The position numbers were made by a program, and so were the translations under genes. From assembly GCF_047219225.1 (NCBI RefSeq), contig NZ_CP178208.1, positions 744,001 to 808,000 of the forward strand: a stretch of DNA of 64,000 bases. Direction: 5' to 3'. Source of the DNA: IMCC45349 sp047219225. Its GTDB lineage: Bacteria > Bacteroidota > Bacteroidia > Flavobacteriales > Flavobacteriaceae. This document shows positions 53,164-60,842 of this stretch, one piece after another; the first letter of the stretch is position 1, and each line of letters begins with the position of its first letter. The notes beneath the pieces were generated by a model. The model was not told the DNA's origin. It saw only the letters and a list, made by a program, of their open reading frames with translations, and ran no database searches.

Positions 53164-53179
53164 AATGTCACACTTTTTC
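53164..53179. promoter_or_regulatory. Second copy of the 16-bp motif, upstream of the repeat-containing T9SS gene
   Basis: AATGTCACACTTTTTC is the reverse complement of 49326-49341. It lies 73 bases upstream of the start at 53091. In the gap 53092-53394 this and the -7 box are the only signals I see; the rest is AT-rich without a gene. Confidence 0.4.
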
Positions 53180-53394
53180 CTGAAACAAAACAACTAAACT
53201 CAAACAACCAAAAGCTAAAACAGCATCAAAACACACGGTTAAGTCACTAAAAAACAATCAATTACAAAAGAAAAAGAACTTAAAATAAATAAAATCAAAT
53301 CACTCTATCCAAAACCATATGTCCTATTCCAATACATTAAGGAAAGAAAACACATTATGAAATTTGATAATATTAAATCAACTCATATTCTCTT

Positions 53395-53931
53395 TTAGGC
53401 TCTTCTCTTTTTCAAAATAAAAATTGTAATAAGGTAAACTAAAACAATACTAAAAGGAATTGTTACAAATCTGCCTTCAGGAAACAAATACCACAAAAAG
53501 ACTATTAATACAATTCTAACTATTGCATGAAAAACACCTACCCAATGCTTAATAATCCAAGAAAAAGGCAACCACATAGTTCCAGTTAATATTCCTATAG
53601 TTAACGGTAATGAAGTATAGTCTGTTAAAAAAAATGGAATAGCTATAGAATAAATTAACACTGCTTGACCAACAGTAAATAAAAATAAAGCATCAAATTC
53701 ATTTTTAGGTTTAGTTTTGTCTATAAAATTTTCACCTGTAAAATTTGATATAAAAATTGCCAAATACACAATACAGCCTGTAGTTATAAACAACACCCAA
53801 ACAGTTATTTTATCAGGAAAAATCAATCCTGATATTCCAACTAATAACCAAGCTATTAATCCCGCGAATGGAGTCGCTAAAAACTTTCTATTTATAAATT
53901 CTTTTCTCTGTTCTTCTAGTGTCCTATTCAT
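53395..53931 (-). CDS. Polytopic membrane protein (DUF7010-like)
   Basis: This 178-residue protein has five or six hydrophobic helices ('FAGLIAWLLVGISGLIF', 'VWVLFITTGCIVYLAIFISNF', 'LFLFTVGQAVLIYSIAIPFFL', 'IGILTGTMWLPFSWIIKHWVG', 'IVLIVFLWYLF', 'FSIVLVYLITIFIL') and a short charged N-terminus. The 'LPFSWIIKHWVGVFHAIVR' block is what I associate with DUF7010, but this is uncertain. It is the last gene of the operon that starts at the deaminase, 15 bases after the serine hydrolase. Confidence 0.7.
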   Translation of the reverse strand: MNRTLEEQRKEFINRKFLATPFAGLIAWLLVGISGLIFPDKITVWVLFITTGCIVYLAIFISNFTGENFIDKTKPKNEFDALFLFTVGQAVLIYSIAIPFFLTDYTSLPLTIGILTGTMWLPFSWIIKHWVGVFHAIVRIVLIVFLWYLFPEGRFVTIPFSIVLVYLITIFILKKRRA

Positions 53932-53946
53932 TACTTTAGGATTAAA

Positions 53947-55056
53947 TTATTGTATTACTTTATATAAGTCTTCTTCAAAAGACTTGTATGTTTCTTCATA
54001 TCTATTATTACTAAGAATTAATAAATACTCATTAGTTTCAGGCAAGTATATAGCTGATGTTTTATAACCTGACCAACTGCCATTATGATAAACCCATTTA
54101 CCTTTACTTTTTGTTTGATAAATTGCAAAACCAAAACCATACTTTGGCGAGATTGAATCAACCGAAAACATTTTTTGTTTGCCTCTTTCTGATATTAATA
54201 AATTCGTTCTAAGAGCCTGCTTCCATTTTTCTAAATCTATGATTGATGCATAAATACCTCTATCACCTAAAATTCCACTCATCCATTTTACATGCTTGTG
54301 GCTTTTATTATTTTCTATTTTTTGATATTTCTTTTTTTGCTTGTTATAAATGAAGCCTTGTGTAGAGTTCTCTGAATTTTCAGGAATATCGTTTAAGTCA
54401 TATACTTTTGAGTGCATCATGTTTGCCGGAACAAAAATGTTTGATGTTATATAATCTTTATAAGATTGACCACTAATATTTTCAATTATAGAAGCTAAAA
54501 TAATATACCCAGTATTATTATAATCATACTGGCTACCAGGTGTAAAATTCAAATCAAAATGGTGTTTATTTAGTATTTCTATTAAATCATTATTAGTGGC
54601 CATCTTCTTTCTGTTCCAGATTTTTTTATTATATAAAAGTCCCTGAGTCTCAGGCAATCCCGATTGATGACGCAATAAATGCTCTACAGTAATATCTTTA
54701 TAAGGAAAACCTTCAATAAGCTCATACACTTTAGTATCATATCTAAAGTGTTTTTTTTCTACTAATTGCACAATAGCTAAAGCTGTAAATTGTTTAGAGA
54801 CAGATGCTAACTCAAAAATGGTAGTATCCTTAAGTGGACTTCGAGAATCTAAATTAGAATAACCGTAATTTCCTGTAAAAACAACCTTATTATCTTTAGA
54901 GTAAAGTATATTTCCATTAAACCCTTTTGCTTGATGAATTTGAACAATACTATCTATTTTTTGCGATAGAGTTTGACTTGAAATAGTTATTGCAAAGAAA
55001 AAAGCTAAAATATTTATAGTAGCTTTTAGATGCTTATTATAAAATTTTGTCTTCAT
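53947..55056 (-). CDS. Exported serine hydrolase (beta-lactamase class C / S12 family)
   Basis: This 369-residue protein has a signal peptide or anchor at residues 8-28. The active-site motif SVSK (in 'FELASVSKQFTALAIVQLV', Ser about 88) is SxxK, the second motif is YNN ('YDYNNTGYIILASIIE') and the third is HNG in 'YHNGSWSGYKTSAIY'. These are the S12 signatures of class C beta-lactamases and D-aminopeptidases. The substrate may be a peptide, ester or beta-lactam; it cannot be told. It overlaps the RidA gene by 20 bases, so the two are translated together. Confidence 0.88.
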   Translation of the reverse strand: MKTKFYNKHLKATINILAFFFAITISSQTLSQKIDSIVQIHQAKGFNGNILYSKDNKVVFTGNYGYSNLDSRSPLKDTTIFELASVSKQFTALAIVQLVEKKHFRYDTKVYELIEGFPYKDITVEHLLRHQSGLPETQGLLYNKKIWNRKKMATNNDLIEILNKHHFDLNFTPGSQYDYNNTGYIILASIIENISGQSYKDYITSNIFVPANMMHSKVYDLNDIPENSENSTQGFIYNKQKKKYQKIENNKSHKHVKWMSGILGDRGIYASIIDLEKWKQALRTNLLISERGKQKMFSVDSISPKYGFGFAIYQTKSKGKWVYHNGSWSGYKTSAIYLPETNEYLLILSNNRYEETYKSFEEDLYKVIQ

Positions 55057-55534
55057 ATTTGTTAATACTTTTAGTAGTGAATGTAGCTGTTAAACCAACA
55101 CAGAAATTTCGTGGTAAATTTTGAACTCCAAAAATAGCTCTAGTGTGCTTTCCTTTTTCTTCTAATACATTTAAAAACAATTCAGAAGCACCATCTGCTA
55201 CAATAGGAGAATCATCCCATTGCTCTGAAGATCGATAATAAACATCTATATGATTTAACCCTTCTATGCTATCGAAGCCAACTTTATCTTTTATTTGTGA
55301 TAAAACATTTAAAGCACACATTTGCATTGCTAAAATTCCATCCTGAGTAGAAATTTCATCTCCTAAAACTCCTTGATAAAAAAATGAATTTTCTAGAATA
55401 GGAAATTGAATAGCAACATATGCAATATTATTACGAACATTAACAGAAACATAAGTACCTCCTGGTAAAGTAACACTTGGTAATTCTAAGTTTAAGTATT
55501 TCAACCTATCCAATATTCTTTGATTTGCTTTCAT
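55037..55534 (-). CDS. RidA family protein (YjgF-like)
   Basis: This 165-residue protein belongs to the RidA superfamily, longer than archetypal RidA by an N-terminal extension. Visible are 'GGTYVSVNVRNNIAYVAIQFPI' and the conserved arginine block 'HTRAIFGVQNLPRNFCVGLTATF', where the Arg and following loop form the ligand site of imine or enamine deaminases. The glutamate that closes the E. coli RidA site is not evident, so it may belong to a Rid subgroup other than RidA proper. Its neighbours (amidohydrolase, deaminase, PNPOx) suggest nitrogen-compound degradation. Confidence 0.8.
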   Translation of the reverse strand: MKANQRILDRLKYLNLELPSVTLPGGTYVSVNVRNNIAYVAIQFPILENSFFYQGVLGDEISTQDGILAMQMCALNVLSQIKDKVGFDSIEGLNHIDVYYRSSEQWDDSPIVADGASELFLNVLEEKGKHTRAIFGVQNLPRNFCVGLTATFTTKSINKYEDKIL

Positions 55535-55538
55535 AACC

Positions 55539-56972
55539 CTAGTTTGCTTTAAGTTTCTCTCTATTAATTAATTTCCCATTTATAATTATTGAATGAATCG
55601 AATTATAAGCTTCAATTGTATTAAGTGGGTTCTTATTTAAAATGACAAGGTTTGCTACTTTTTTTGATTCGATTGTTCCATATTTTTTATCTAGATTAAA
55701 TATTGTTGCGTTAGTTATAGTAGCCGCTTTTAAAATATCTTTAAGTGACATTCCAGAAGTATACATTTGCTTCATTTCTAAAAAACCATTGTAACCTGGT
55801 GGATTACCGTAAGTAAGAGAGGATGGTGTATCTGTACCAAAAAGAATTATCCCTCCATTTTTATGTAAATAATTTAAAGAAAATTGTCCCTGCTTATTTA
55901 TCCTATTAAAACTATTTAAGATGACATCTTTTGGTGCATTTCCAAATACATCAAGATATAGTTTATCTTGATTTGCTTTATACCATTGTATAACTGAATT
56001 TGGTAATACATACTTTAATTGTTCATCTTCTAAATAATTAATTTCTGCCATAGCCTTTAATCCATTTATAACTTGTAATGTTGGTGTATAGGCTATTTTA
56101 TTTTCAATTTCTTTATCTAAAACACGAGAAATTTCCTTTGGGATTTTATTATTAATAATAGAATAGCTTCCCCAACGCCACAAACCATGAGTTAATACAT
56201 CTATCTTGTAATTAGATAAAAACTCATGACTTTCAATAGAATTAGCATGCACTAGAAGCAACATATTATTTAATTCCGTTTCTTTTAGTAAGTCACTCAT
56301 TATTTTAGGAGTAGGCACAGGCATTCTCTCAACATTAGGGTCAAATCCAGGTTCATAATATGTCTTTACTCCAATTGCTCCAGTTTTCTTAATTCTCTGA
56401 ACAACAGAATTAACTGTGTGGTCTTTATTATTTTTTTTTAAAGCTATAAAATTGGGCAATGAATCATTCCAATTTGTAAGTCCATAACCTTTATCTATAA
56501 CTGCTCCTGAACCAACATGATATAAATTCGGTCTAACCTTTTTGCTTTCAAACATCTCCAAACTTTCTAAATTTGGTGTAGACAAGTCTATTAATGTTGT
56601 ATAGCCAAAGTAAAGGTAACTTTTAGGTAATTGATCTTTAAACTCTTCTACAAGTTTTGGATTATTGATTATATCTTTATCTGTTAACCCATTAACTCCA
56701 CTAACATGAACATGACTATCTATAAGACCTGGAATGATGTATTTTCCACTAAAATTAAACACTTTAGTATGAGACTTAATACGTGGCTTTTTTTTACTAA
56801 CTCTTTTTATTTGCTTACCTTCTATTAAAACATAACCTACATACTGACTCTTATTTTCAGGACTTATTATTGTTACCTTTTCAAGTAGTATGCTATTTTT
56901 ATTACTATCACTTTGTCCAAAAGCAATAGTAAATACAAGAAGATTTATTAAGAATGCTATTATTTTCATCAT
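55539..56972 (-). CDS. Exported amidohydrolase (imidazolonepropionase/prolidase-like)
   Basis: This 477-residue protein has a signal peptide (MMKIIAFLINLLVFTIAFGQ). It carries the metal motif HVH in 'IPGLIDSHVHVSG', the carboxylated-lysine region 'IGVKTYYEPGF', histidines in 'LLLVHANSIES' and 'VLTHGLW', and the aspartate in 'ILFGTDTPSSL'. The layout is that of exported imidazolonepropionase-like and prolidase-like amidohydrolases. It is followed after four bases by the RidA gene. The substrate is unknown; a cyclic amide or peptide-like molecule is plausible. Confidence 0.9.
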   Translation of the reverse strand: MMKIIAFLINLLVFTIAFGQSDSNKNSILLEKVTIISPENKSQYVGYVLIEGKQIKRVSKKKPRIKSHTKVFNFSGKYIIPGLIDSHVHVSGVNGLTDKDIINNPKLVEEFKDQLPKSYLYFGYTTLIDLSTPNLESLEMFESKKVRPNLYHVGSGAVIDKGYGLTNWNDSLPNFIALKKNNKDHTVNSVVQRIKKTGAIGVKTYYEPGFDPNVERMPVPTPKIMSDLLKETELNNMLLLVHANSIESHEFLSNYKIDVLTHGLWRWGSYSIINNKIPKEISRVLDKEIENKIAYTPTLQVINGLKAMAEINYLEDEQLKYVLPNSVIQWYKANQDKLYLDVFGNAPKDVILNSFNRINKQGQFSLNYLHKNGGIILFGTDTPSSLTYGNPPGYNGFLEMKQMYTSGMSLKDILKAATITNATIFNLDKKYGTIESKKVANLVILNKNPLNTIEAYNSIHSIIINGKLINREKLKAN

Positions 56973-56978
56973 AAGATA

Positions 56979-57569
56979 TTACTTTCTGTTTTCAAGTTCC
57001 TTTTCTAATTCATTAATTCTCTTTTTCAAAGGTTCAATAATTTTCTCAATTTGATCTATCGAATATCTCTGCTTAATATGTTGACGACAGTTAATATCCC
57101 ATGCAACTATTTTAAATACAATTGCTCTTTCAACTTTAGCATTATAGTCATCTTTCAATAACATAATAGTATTTGTATCTTCTATAACTTTTGCTGTTCC
57201 CCAAATTTTAATTCTAGTTTGACTTGGATAATGCATTAAAAAAATAGTCGCTTTACTATTTTCACTTAAATTACCTATTGATATGTACTGTTTGTTTCCT
57301 GAAAAATCAACAAATCCTAAATGTTCTTCATCTATTACTTTTAAAAATCCTTTATTTCCTCCACGGTGCTGAATGTAAGGTTGTCCATTTAAGTTTGCAG
57401 TGCCTAAATAAAAAGAATCAATCTCAGTTAAAAACTTAGCAAGATCATTTGTTGCTTTTGTATTCCATCCTCTTGTTTTTTCCATTCGAGCATAACTATT
57501 TCTAGATTTATAATACTCTTGAAACTTTTTAACTGATGGTGTAAAAACTATATCACTTGGATACTTCAT
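56979..57569 (-). CDS. Pyridoxamine 5'-phosphate oxidase family protein
   Basis: This 196-residue protein has the split-barrel FMN-binding pattern: 'DLAKFLTEIDSFYLGTANLNGQPYIQHRGGNKGFLKVID' and 'DFSGNKQYISIGNLSENSKATIFLMHYPSQTRIKIWGTAKVIED'. The C-terminus is a coiled-coil-like helix. It is of the general stress/flavin type, not a true PdxH (it lacks the PLP-binding C-terminal block). It lies six bases before the amidohydrolase gene and shares one base with the deaminase stop. Likely an FMN-dependent oxidoreductase. Confidence 0.85.
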   Translation of the reverse strand: MKYPSDIVFTPSVKKFQEYYKSRNSYARMEKTRGWNTKATNDLAKFLTEIDSFYLGTANLNGQPYIQHRGGNKGFLKVIDEEHLGFVDFSGNKQYISIGNLSENSKATIFLMHYPSQTRIKIWGTAKVIEDTNTIMLLKDDYNAKVERAIVFKIVAWDINCRQHIKQRYSIDQIEKIIEPLKKRINELEKELENRK

Positions 57570-58021
57570 TACTTTAAAATGTTTTTATATGTTCTTGAAA
57601 GTTGTATACATTCATTCTCTAAAATTCCTTGAATAATTTTAGGTGGTGATTCCCATTTAGGAATATCCTTTTCCTCAAGGATATTATACTTTGACGTCAA
57701 TCCGCCTACATAACTAGATTTAGTACCATAAACAACAGTCTTTATTTTGTAGTATCTAATAACATAAGAGCACATTACACAAGGTTCGTGTGTTGTATAA
57801 AGGGTAGAGTCGTTTAATGATTGATGATTTATTAATGCATCCTTAATGGCTTCAATTTCTGCATGTCTTGTAACATCGTTTGATAATTTTACAGATTCTT
57901 TACCAACACCTATTACAACATCATTTTTTACAAGAATTGATCCTACTGGAGGATTTCCATTTTGTAATGCTTCTTTACCCAATTCAATACATCTGCTCAT
58001 ATATTTAATATGTGCTCTCAT
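57569..58021 (-). CDS. CMP/dCMP-type zinc deaminase
   Basis: I choose the ATG at 58021 (MRAHIKYMSRCIELGKEAL), which matches the family start; an upstream ATG at 58087 would add 22 residues. Zinc motifs are HAE in 'VTRHAEIEAI' and PCVMC in 'TTHEPCVMCSYVIRYYKIKTVVYG'. This is the guanine/nucleoside deaminase or tRNA-adenosine-deaminase-like branch (150 residues). The substrate is unknown. It leads the operon and shares one base with the PNPOx-like start. Confidence 0.85.
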   Translation of the reverse strand: MRAHIKYMSRCIELGKEALQNGNPPVGSILVKNDVVIGVGKESVKLSNDVTRHAEIEAIKDALINHQSLNDSTLYTTHEPCVMCSYVIRYYKIKTVVYGTKSSYVGGLTSKYNILEEKDIPKWESPPKIIQGILENECIQLSRTYKNILK

Positions 58022-58191
58022 AGTTATTATAGCTATTAATCTATTTTTTACTTTATTTTTATTCGTAAACGTCTTTTGTAATTCCATTTAACTCTTTTAC
58101 TTGCGTTTACTAGTTCTAATTTTCTATAATGGAATAAACTTGTATTAGTTATATGTGTTGTCATTTTCTATAGTTTTATTGTTAAAAAATC

Positions 58192-58254
58192 TCAGCTCGA
58201 GAAGAATTACTTCTTTTTTACACATTATGAAAAACCACTAAAAACTCGAGCTGA
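58192..58254 (-). terminator. Long-loop terminator with inner hairpin
   Basis: TCAGCTCGAG (58192-58201) and CTCGAGCTGA (58245-58254) form a 10-bp stem, extended past a two-base bulge. The 43-base loop contains a smaller GAAG/CTTC hairpin. On the minus strand it follows the alpha/beta hydrolase gene and ends in a T-run. Confidence 0.6.
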
Positions 58255-58261
58255 TAGATTA

Positions 58262-59236
58262 TTATTTAATATTATTTTTCTTTAAAAATTTCAAAATATA
58301 ATTAGCAATTTCATCACCCTTTTCTTCAAGAGCAAAATGACCTGTATCTAATAAATGAAACTCTAAATTCTTTAAATCTCTTTTGTATGGATATGCTCCA
58401 TCAGCTGGAAAAATGTAATCGTTTTTTCCCCATACTATTAGAGTTGGCGGTTGGTAATCTCTAAAATATTTTTGCCATTTTGGATATAGAGGCACATTAG
58501 TTCTATAGTCATAAAACATTGCTAATTGTATCTCATTATTCTCATCTCTAGTTAAATGCTGTAAATCTATATGCCAATTATCTGGGCTAATTTTAGATAC
58601 ATCTTTCACACCATGAGTATATTGCCATTTTAAGCCATCTGGGGAATGAAAACCTTCTAATGGTTTACCATTCTCTTTTGTATACTCATTCCAGTATTTT
58701 TTAATTGGTATCCAAAAATCCTTTAGTCCTTCATCATATGCATTTCCATTTTGAATAATTAAAGACTCAACTCTTTTAGGGTATTTTGAAGCTATTCTAA
58801 ACCCAATAGGCGCCCCATAATCCATTAAATAAATACTGTATTTATCAATGTTTAATTTCATTAATAAATCTTCAACTATTAAAGACATATTATCAAATGT
58901 ATACTCAAAATCTTTCATTGATGGTTGCTCACTTCTACCAAAACCTGGATAATCAGGTGCAATAACATGATATTGTACAGACAAGTCTGTTATTAAATTT
59001 CGAAACATATGTGATGATGTAGGATAACCGTGCAACAACAATATTGTTGGTTTAGTTTTATCTCCTGCTTCTCTATAAAATATATCTAGATCTTTTATCT
59101 TAATAGTATTATAAGATATTGTAGTTGTTGATTTTTGATTCACAACTGGTTCGTCTTCTGTAGTAAAGGAGAATAACACTACAGACATTATAGCTACAAA
59201 AGCTATACTTAAAATTGATTTGATTGATGTTTTCAT
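58262..59236 (-). CDS. Exported alpha/beta hydrolase, epoxide-hydrolase/dehalogenase type
   Basis: This 324-residue protein has a signal peptide (about residues 1-25). It shows the alpha/beta-hydrolase blocks 'ILLLHGYPTSSHMFRNLITDL' with the oxyanion HGYP, 'APDYPGFGRSEQP', the nucleophile elbow 'LMDYGAPIGFRIA' (Asp nucleophile, as in epoxide hydrolases and haloalkane dehalogenases, not Ser), 'LIVWGKNDYIF' and the histidine in 'LLDTGHFALEEKGDEIA'. The substrate is an epoxide, haloalkane or ester; it cannot be told. It lies downstream of the NTF2-like gene and behind a TetR operator. Confidence 0.88.
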   Translation of the reverse strand: MKTSIKSILSIAFVAIMSVVLFSFTTEDEPVVNQKSTTTISYNTIKIKDLDIFYREAGDKTKPTILLLHGYPTSSHMFRNLITDLSVQYHVIAPDYPGFGRSEQPSMKDFEYTFDNMSLIVEDLLMKLNIDKYSIYLMDYGAPIGFRIASKYPKRVESLIIQNGNAYDEGLKDFWIPIKKYWNEYTKENGKPLEGFHSPDGLKWQYTHGVKDVSKISPDNWHIDLQHLTRDENNEIQLAMFYDYRTNVPLYPKWQKYFRDYQPPTLIVWGKNDYIFPADGAYPYKRDLKNLEFHLLDTGHFALEEKGDEIANYILKFLKKNNIK

Positions 59237-59289
59237 TTTTTCTAATTTTTAAGTGTTTATATTCAATTTATTTATTCTTAATTATAATT

Positions 59290-59697
59290 TTATAAAATTC
59301 TCTCATGTTCCTTAATCTTAATATCATTGGCACTCATATCTCTTACTTGCATTAATCCTTGCTCATTAAATTCCCAATGCTCATTCCCATGTGTTCTGTA
59401 CCATTCCTTTTTAACTTCATCATACCACTCATAAATAAATCTAACAGATATTCTATTGTCGGTATAACACCATAAGTATTTCTTTAGTTTATAGTGTTTT
59501 TCTTTCTCCCATTTTCGAGTTAAAAAAGCTACTATAGCTTCCCTCCCTTTAAAAAATAGATTACGATTTCTCCATTTAGAGTCTATTGAATATGCCATTG
59601 AAACTTTTTGAGGGTTTTGACTATTCCATGCATCTTCTGCTAATTGTACTTTCTCTAATGCTGATTCCTTAGTAAAAGGTGGTTTAATTTGCTTCAT
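59290..59697 (-). CDS. NTF2-like (DUF1348) family protein
   Basis: This 135-residue protein opens 'PPFTKESALEKVQLAEDAWNSQNPQKVSMAYSIDSKWRNRNLFFKGREAI'. This is the DUF1348 form of the SnoaL/NTF2-like cone, with 'FIYEWYDEVKKEWYRTHGNEHWEFNEQGLM'. Such folds serve as small enzymes or binding proteins. A palindromic site nearly identical to the one at the tetR promoter lies just before its start, implying TetR control. Confidence 0.82.
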   Translation of the reverse strand: MKQIKPPFTKESALEKVQLAEDAWNSQNPQKVSMAYSIDSKWRNRNLFFKGREAIVAFLTRKWEKEKHYKLKKYLWCYTDNRISVRFIYEWYDEVKKEWYRTHGNEHWEFNEQGLMQVRDMSANDIKIKEHERIL

Positions 59698-59703
59698 ACC
59701 AAT

Positions 59704-59717
59704 ACAGACAGGTCTGT
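59704..59717. promoter_or_regulatory. TetR-type operator, copy 1
   Basis: ACAGAC-AG-GTCTGT is a 6-2-6 inverted repeat, seven bases upstream of the NTF2-like start codon. It differs from the tetR copy (60350-60363) only in the spacer. Confidence 0.75.
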
Positions 59718-59759
59718 CTTTTTTGTTTTAGTTTTTTTAATCTTTATTTTCTATTGTGA

Positions 59760-60320
59760 TTATGCTAAAATTTTAACACAGGCCTTTTTAGCTACTTTTA
59801 TAGGCCATTCATCCTTTTGAATTTGGGATAGTATTATTGCTCCTTCAAGTAAAATTAAGACTTCATCACCTAGTTCTTTAGCTTCATCTATAGAATATTG
59901 GTCTTCATTTATCAATAAATCATGAATCCATTTCCTTACATCATTTTTATGCAAAATAGCTTGTTGCTTAATCTTGTGATGGTCTTCAGGCAAATCAGTA
60001 ATTATATTTTGCCAACCACATCCTCTAAAGTTAACTTCAGTTAACCATTTAGCAAGAAAATCAAAACAGCCAATAACTTTTCCTTTTGATGTATTTTGAA
60101 CAGAAACACATTCAGCTAATTGACCCATCCACATAGTATGCCTTTCAATTAAATAAGCTACGGCTATATCCTCTTTAGATCTAAAATGCTGATACATGCT
60201 TGCTTTAGCAACATTAGACTCTTTAATAATTTGATTAATCCCTGTTTGATTAAATCCTTGATTATAAAATAAATCTGATGCTGTTTCTATAATACGTTCT
60301 CTTACTCCTAATTTTTTCAT
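59760..60320 (-). CDS. TetR/AcrR family transcriptional regulator
   Basis: This 186-residue protein has the TetR N-terminal HTH 'GVRERIIETASDLFYNQGFNQTGINQIIKESNVAKASMYQHFRSKEDI' (residues 4-51) and a ligand-binding helical C-terminal domain of standard length. Palindromic sites ACAGAC-N2-GTCTGT occur in its own promoter and before the downstream NTF2-like gene. I therefore infer autoregulation plus control of the NTF2-like and alpha/beta hydrolase genes. It is divergent from the arsenosugar operon, whose start is 184 bases away, so it might also affect that promoter. Confidence 0.92.
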   Translation of the reverse strand: MKKLGVRERIIETASDLFYNQGFNQTGINQIIKESNVAKASMYQHFRSKEDIAVAYLIERHTMWMGQLAECVSVQNTSKGKVIGCFDFLAKWLTEVNFRGCGWQNIITDLPEDHHKIKQQAILHKNDVRKWIHDLLINEDQYSIDEAKELGDEVLILLEGAIILSQIQKDEWPIKVAKKACVKILA

Positions 60321-60324
60321 GCAA

Positions 60325-60357
60325 CAAATATAAAACCATTTTTAATAAAACAGACAA
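60325..60357 (-). promoter_or_regulatory. Bacteroidota-type promoter of tetR
   Basis: On the minus strand the -7 box TATATTTG (60332-60325) is preceded at 22 bases by TTG (60357-60355). The TTG lies inside the operator, so repressor binding would block the promoter. The -7 box ends four bases before the start codon, so the leader must be very short, or the real start is further in. Confidence 0.55.
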
Positions 60358-60363
60358 GTCTGT
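60350..60363. promoter_or_regulatory. TetR-type operator, copy 2
   Basis: ACAGAC-AA-GTCTGT, the same 6-2-6 inverted repeat as at 59704-59717, overlapping the -33 element of the tetR promoter. A clear sign of autoregulation. Confidence 0.8.
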
Positions 60364-60503
60364 ATTTTTTTAACAAATAATTAACAAAATTCAACTTATT
60401 GATTCATAGTTTTCAATTATATATTTTTCTCTATATAACTGTAAACTTTTTGTATTTTACCGTACTAATGAAAGTGTAATATCATAAACTTAAAATAAAA
60501 CAT

Positions 60504-60839
60504 ATGTCTAAAACATATTATGACCCTTCAGACTTAAGAAAATTTGGAAAGATAACTGAATGGAGTGAAGAATTAGGTGAGAAATTCTTTGATTATTATG
60601 GCAAAGTATTTGAAGAAGGTGCATTATCAGCAAGAGAAAAAGCATTAATTGCGTTAGCTGTTGCTCATACTGAGCAATGTCCTTATTGTATTGATGCGTA
60701 TACTAAAGACACTTTACAACGTGGTATTACAAAAGAAGAAATGATGGAAGCCATTCATGTAGGAGCAGCAATTAAAAGTGGTGCAACTTTAGTTCATGGT
60801 GTCCAAATGATGAATAAAGTTAATAAATTGGAAATGTAA
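60504..60839 (+). CDS. Arsenosugar biosynthesis-associated AhpD/carboxymuconolactone-decarboxylase-like protein
   Basis: This 111-residue protein has the AhpD-like core 'LSAREKALIALAVAHTEQCPYCIDAYTKDTLQRGITKEEMMEAIHVGAAI'. It has a redox CPYC and the usual helix order; the residue three after the second cysteine is Tyr rather than the His of canonical AhpD. I recognise this subfamily as the peroxidase-like protein that accompanies ArsS. It is the first gene of the operon and lies three bases before arsS. Its precise step is unknown. Confidence 0.85.
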   Translation: MSKTYYDPSDLRKFGKITEWSEELGEKFFDYYGKVFEEGALSAREKALIALAVAHTEQCPYCIDAYTKDTLQRGITKEEMMEAIHVGAAIKSGATLVHGVQMMNKVNKLEM

Positions 60840-60842
60840 TTA

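Noticed and set aside
53947..55056. Beta-lactam resistance gene
   Set aside because: SxxK/YxN/HxG motifs are shared by many S12 peptidases and esterases; nothing specific to resistance is visible.
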